A stretch of 5,515 nt of DNA from assembly GCA_025055465.1 (NCBI GenBank), contig JANWXA010000135.1, forward strand, positions 1 through 5,515, given 5' to 3'. The notes below the pieces were generated by a model, which did no database searches, had not been told where the DNA came from, and worked only from the letters and a program-made list of their open reading frames with translations. Source of the stretch: Candidatus Kapaibacterium sp. Its GTDB lineage: Bacteria; Bacteroidota; Ignavibacteria; Kapaibacteriales; HRBIN21. A program made the position numbers and the translations under genes. Below, piece by piece: positions 5,034 to 5,515 of the stretch. How positions within the stretch are numbered: the first letter of the stretch is position 1; each line of letters starts with the position of its first letter.

Positions 5034-5515
5034 ATGTCGTGGTGGCAAACATTGCAGGTCTTCGCCCGCGAGCATATTCCTGTTCGCACCCTCCTTCAGG
5101 CTCCTTTGCCCCTGCAGCCGCTAACGGGCGAAACTGGTTTGGATAGGTCCATTACAGACAAGGGCCTCCACCGACCACAGTTGGTGCTGACAGGCTCTAC
5201 TGATTTCTTCTCGCACGACCGAGTTCAAATTCTCGGCAACACAGAGTTCTACTACCTGCGCAGCCTCGCCCCACCGGAACGGCAACAAGCACTCTACCGC
5301 CTTTTCAGCTTCCCAATCCCCTGCATCGTCCTAACCACTGGGAACGAACCCGACAGCGATTTTCTCCACCGTGCCTGCGACTGCGGGGTTGCAGTTCTCA
5401 GCACTCCATATGACACAACGAAAACCATCGCCATTCTGTCGGAGTTTTTGGATGACCAGTTCGCACCACAAGTGGTTGTCCATGGCACGTTCGTGGACGT
5501 GTACGGCATAGGGCT
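5034..5515 (+). CDS. hprK: HPr kinase/phosphorylase, N-terminal half (partial)
   Basis: The first 160 codons of HPr kinase/phosphorylase, a cytoplasmic enzyme that adds phosphate to, or removes it from, a serine of HPr-type proteins in response to metabolic state. Visible signatures are TGETGLDRSITDKGLHRPQLVLTG in two overlapping parts (31-54), DRVQILGNTE (62-71), FPIPCIVLTTG (93-103), STPYDTTKT (123-131) and the start of the catalytic domain FAPQVVVHGTFVDVYGIG (143-160). His150 matches the catalytic His just before the P-loop. The Walker A motif itself lies beyond the window, so activity cannot be judged. The ATG has no clear Shine-Dalgarno sequence; no in-frame alternative start is seen between it and the hpf stop. 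It follows hpf by 37 nt, probably on one mRNA. In bacteria with few sugar PTS genes the enzyme is thought to act on NPr/HPr-like regulators. Confidence 0.92.
   Translation, partial: MSWWQTLQVFAREHIPVRTLLQAPLPLQPLTGETGLDRSITDKGLHRPQLVLTGSTDFFSHDRVQILGNTEFYYLRSLAPPERQQALYRLFSFPIPCIVLTTGNEPDSDFLHRACDCGVAVLSTPYDTTKTIAILSEFLDDQFAPQVVVHGTFVDVYGIG

Noticed and set aside
5223..5232. GTTCAAATTC resembling a tRNA T-loop
   Set aside because: It falls in the conserved RVQILG part of hprK, and no acceptor or anticodon stems can be formed around it.
5294..5509. Minus-strand open frame at the window end
   Set aside because: It is the antisense of hprK, whose conserved motifs establish the + strand as coding.

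Overview
The window is a densely coded, GC-rich stretch (close to 60% GC by eye) with every recognisable gene on the + strand. It holds eight genes in this order: the 3' end of leuS, a TSUP-family membrane permease, fmt, accD, an arginase gene, an unrecognised exported protein, hpf (raiA) and the 5' half of hprK. No tRNA, rRNA, CRISPR array, insertion sequence or phage gene is visible. It reads as bacterial core chromosome rather than an accessory island.

Several details point to the FCB superphylum, on the Chlorobi/Ignavibacteria/Kapabacteria side, though this is inference. The Fmt sequence has the VVAFR-(I/M)-(V/L)-P and GIT-SF-L-DTG wording typical of the Bacteroidota/Chlorobi version. Most starts lack a Shine-Dalgarno sequence. 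One exact TAnnTTTG promoter-like motif lies upstream of hpf. An hpf-hprK neighbourhood exists in such genomes and hprK is usually missing from true Bacteroidetes. The arginase closely resembles the thermophilic Bacillus enzyme by remembered motif comparison, so a thermophile is possible but not shown.

Layout: positions 1-200 are the leuS C-terminus. The permease starts 5 nt later (206-961), and fmt follows with its ribosome binding site overlapping the permease stop (969-1889). After a 60-nt gap comes accD (1950-2786), then the arginase gene 4 nt later (2791-3699), then an exported probable beta-barrel protein 3 nt later (3703-4509). A 196-nt gap with hairpins and a candidate promoter precedes hpf (4706-4996). 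hprK starts 37 nt after hpf and runs off the end.

The first genes serve translation: leucyl-tRNA charging and formylation of initiator tRNA. accD supplies malonyl-CoA for fatty-acid synthesis. The arginase makes ornithine and urea from arginine, and hpf-hprK form a stress/regulatory pair. The spacing suggests two runs that may each be co-transcribed: leuS through the exported protein, and hpf-hprK.

I do not see a convincing undescribed multi-gene system. The points most worth checking are a Cys in place of the catalytic Asn of Fmt, a perfect 11-bp inverted repeat that masks the arginase start codon and has an upstream competitor arm, and the unrecognised exported protein in the accD-arginase run.
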